The notes under the pieces: model-generated
What the model saw: the letters and a program-made list of their open reading frames with translations, nothing else
Told to the model about the DNA's origin: nothing
Database searches by the model: none
Program-made: the position numbers and the translations under genes
Part shown: one piece after another, positions 63,212-64,000 of the stretch
Numbering within the stretch: position 1 is the first letter of the stretch
Layout: each line of letters starts with the position of its first letter
Assembly (NCBI RefSeq): GCF_010015445.1
Contig: NC_053112.1
Coordinates: 4,808,886 to 4,872,885 of the forward strand
Source of the DNA: Perca fluviatilis
Taxonomy: Eukaryota; Chordata; Actinopteri; Perciformes; Percidae
Direction of reading: 5' to 3'
Length of the DNA stretch: 64,000 nt

Positions 63212-63656
63212 GTAAGAACATCCAGAAGCACAGTATGTTTGTGGTGATTCATAATACAAGTAATGTGTACTTTGGGACACTTAAACTGGGAGTCATTTAC
63301 TTTTTCTTCCATGTTACAGTGAAGATAGATGAAAGATTCCCTTCAGATATCTTATATCATGTGGTGATAGTGTACATTTATCATCTTTAATTGTTCTGTT
63401 TTTCTCAGAGTTGGATGTTTCAAGTTGATATCAGTTTTAACTTTGTCCAGAGATAGCTCCTAGCTTAGCACAAAGACTAGAAGCAGGGGGAAACTGTTAG
63501 CAAAGCTCTATTAAAAGAGGAAACCTTACCTCCAACACCTCCAAGTCTGTCTGATGTACATGTTACATGTAGCTAACAAAATATTATTCTTTGTGCTAAG
63601 CTATACTTAACACATTCTGCAACAAACTAAACTAGACAAACAGAGATGAAAATATA
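62878..63656. repeat. LRR segment duplication, copy 2
   Basis: Starts with a 40-base fragment of the NACHT exon end (GAGAGGCTGCTGCCAGTGCT), which has no acceptor of its own and should not be spliced in. It then has the intron and LRR exon as in copy 1. Confidence 0.9.
63038..63211 (+). CDS. NLR LRR exon 2
   Basis: 174 bp, phase 2 in and out: [52 protein letters not shown]. It differs from LRR exon 1 at seven residues. Confidence 0.92.
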
Positions 63657-64000
63657 CAGTACAGGCCAAAAGTTTGGACACACCTTCTCATTCAATGCGT
63701 TTTCTTCATTTTCATGACTATTTACATTGTAGATTCTCACTGAAGGCATCAAAACTATGAATGAACACATGTGGATTTATGTACTTAACAACAAAATGTG
63801 AAATAACTAAAAACATGTCTTATATTCTAGTTTCTTCAAAGTAGCCACACTTTGCTCTGATTACTGCTTTGCACACTCTTGACATTCTCTTGATGAGCTT
63901 CAAGAGGTAGTCACCTGAAATGGTTTTCCAACAGTCTTGAAGGAGTTCCCAGAGATGCTTAGCACTTGTTGGCCCTTTTGCCTTCACTCTGTGGTCCAGC
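63657..64000. mobile_element. Tc1-like transposon, left part, runs off the window
   Basis: After TA at 63655-63656 the terminal repeat CAGTACAGGCCAAAAGTTTG starts, followed by ACACACCTTCTCATTCAATG and then sequence coding, on the minus strand, for the end of a Tc1 transposase. It is a different subfamily from 53981-55609. Confidence 0.85.

Overview
The window is teleost (ray-finned fish) nuclear DNA. The evidence is split vertebrate genes with GT/AG introns, very long CA/GT microsatellites, Tc1-like, IS630-like, hAT-like and Harbinger-like DNA transposons, L2/Rex-type LINE fragments, and fish-type NACHT/LRR immune receptor exons. No species call is possible by eye.

Three blocks can be read. 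(1) 1-12.7 kb, plus strand: a tandem segmental duplication (about 1-4.66 kb and 7.44-12.06 kb). Each copy carries a small CARD-only gene made of a beta-rich exon and one caspase-1-like CARD exon that ends in a stop. The first coding exon of copy 2 is at 6179; that of copy 1 would lie left of the window. An unidentified terminal exon with its own poly(A) signal lies between them at 5306-5466. (2) 19.1-41.3 kb, minus strand: a complete mark1 (MAP/microtubule affinity-regulating kinase 1) gene. Eighteen coding exons join in phase to give 761 residues, with kinase, UBA, linker and KA1 domains in the usual order. Its introns are unusually rich in micro- and minisatellites, several lying directly against splice sites. 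(3) 43.7-64 kb, plus strand: decayed transposons, a 48-bp minisatellite, a dead copy of a short immune first exon (50006), and a fish NLR gene (NLRC3-like: first exon 53484, beta-rich exon 56928, linker exon 57165, FISNA-NACHT exon 57589, LRR exons 59465 and 63038) that runs off the right edge.

The most interesting point is that the NLR on one side of mark1 and the CARD-only genes on the other share homologous first exons and homologous second exons with the same intron phases. The second exons encode a short Gly/Asn/Val-rich beta motif. A sensor (NACHT-LRR) and a possible adaptor (CARD) carrying the same N-terminal motif is the layout expected for a homotypic, perhaps amyloid-like, signalling pair. 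This is a hypothesis from sequence alone.

All gene structures were read by hand from splice signals and reading frame. Transposon limits are approximate unless a target-site duplication is stated. The remaining intergenic and intronic DNA is mostly repeats.
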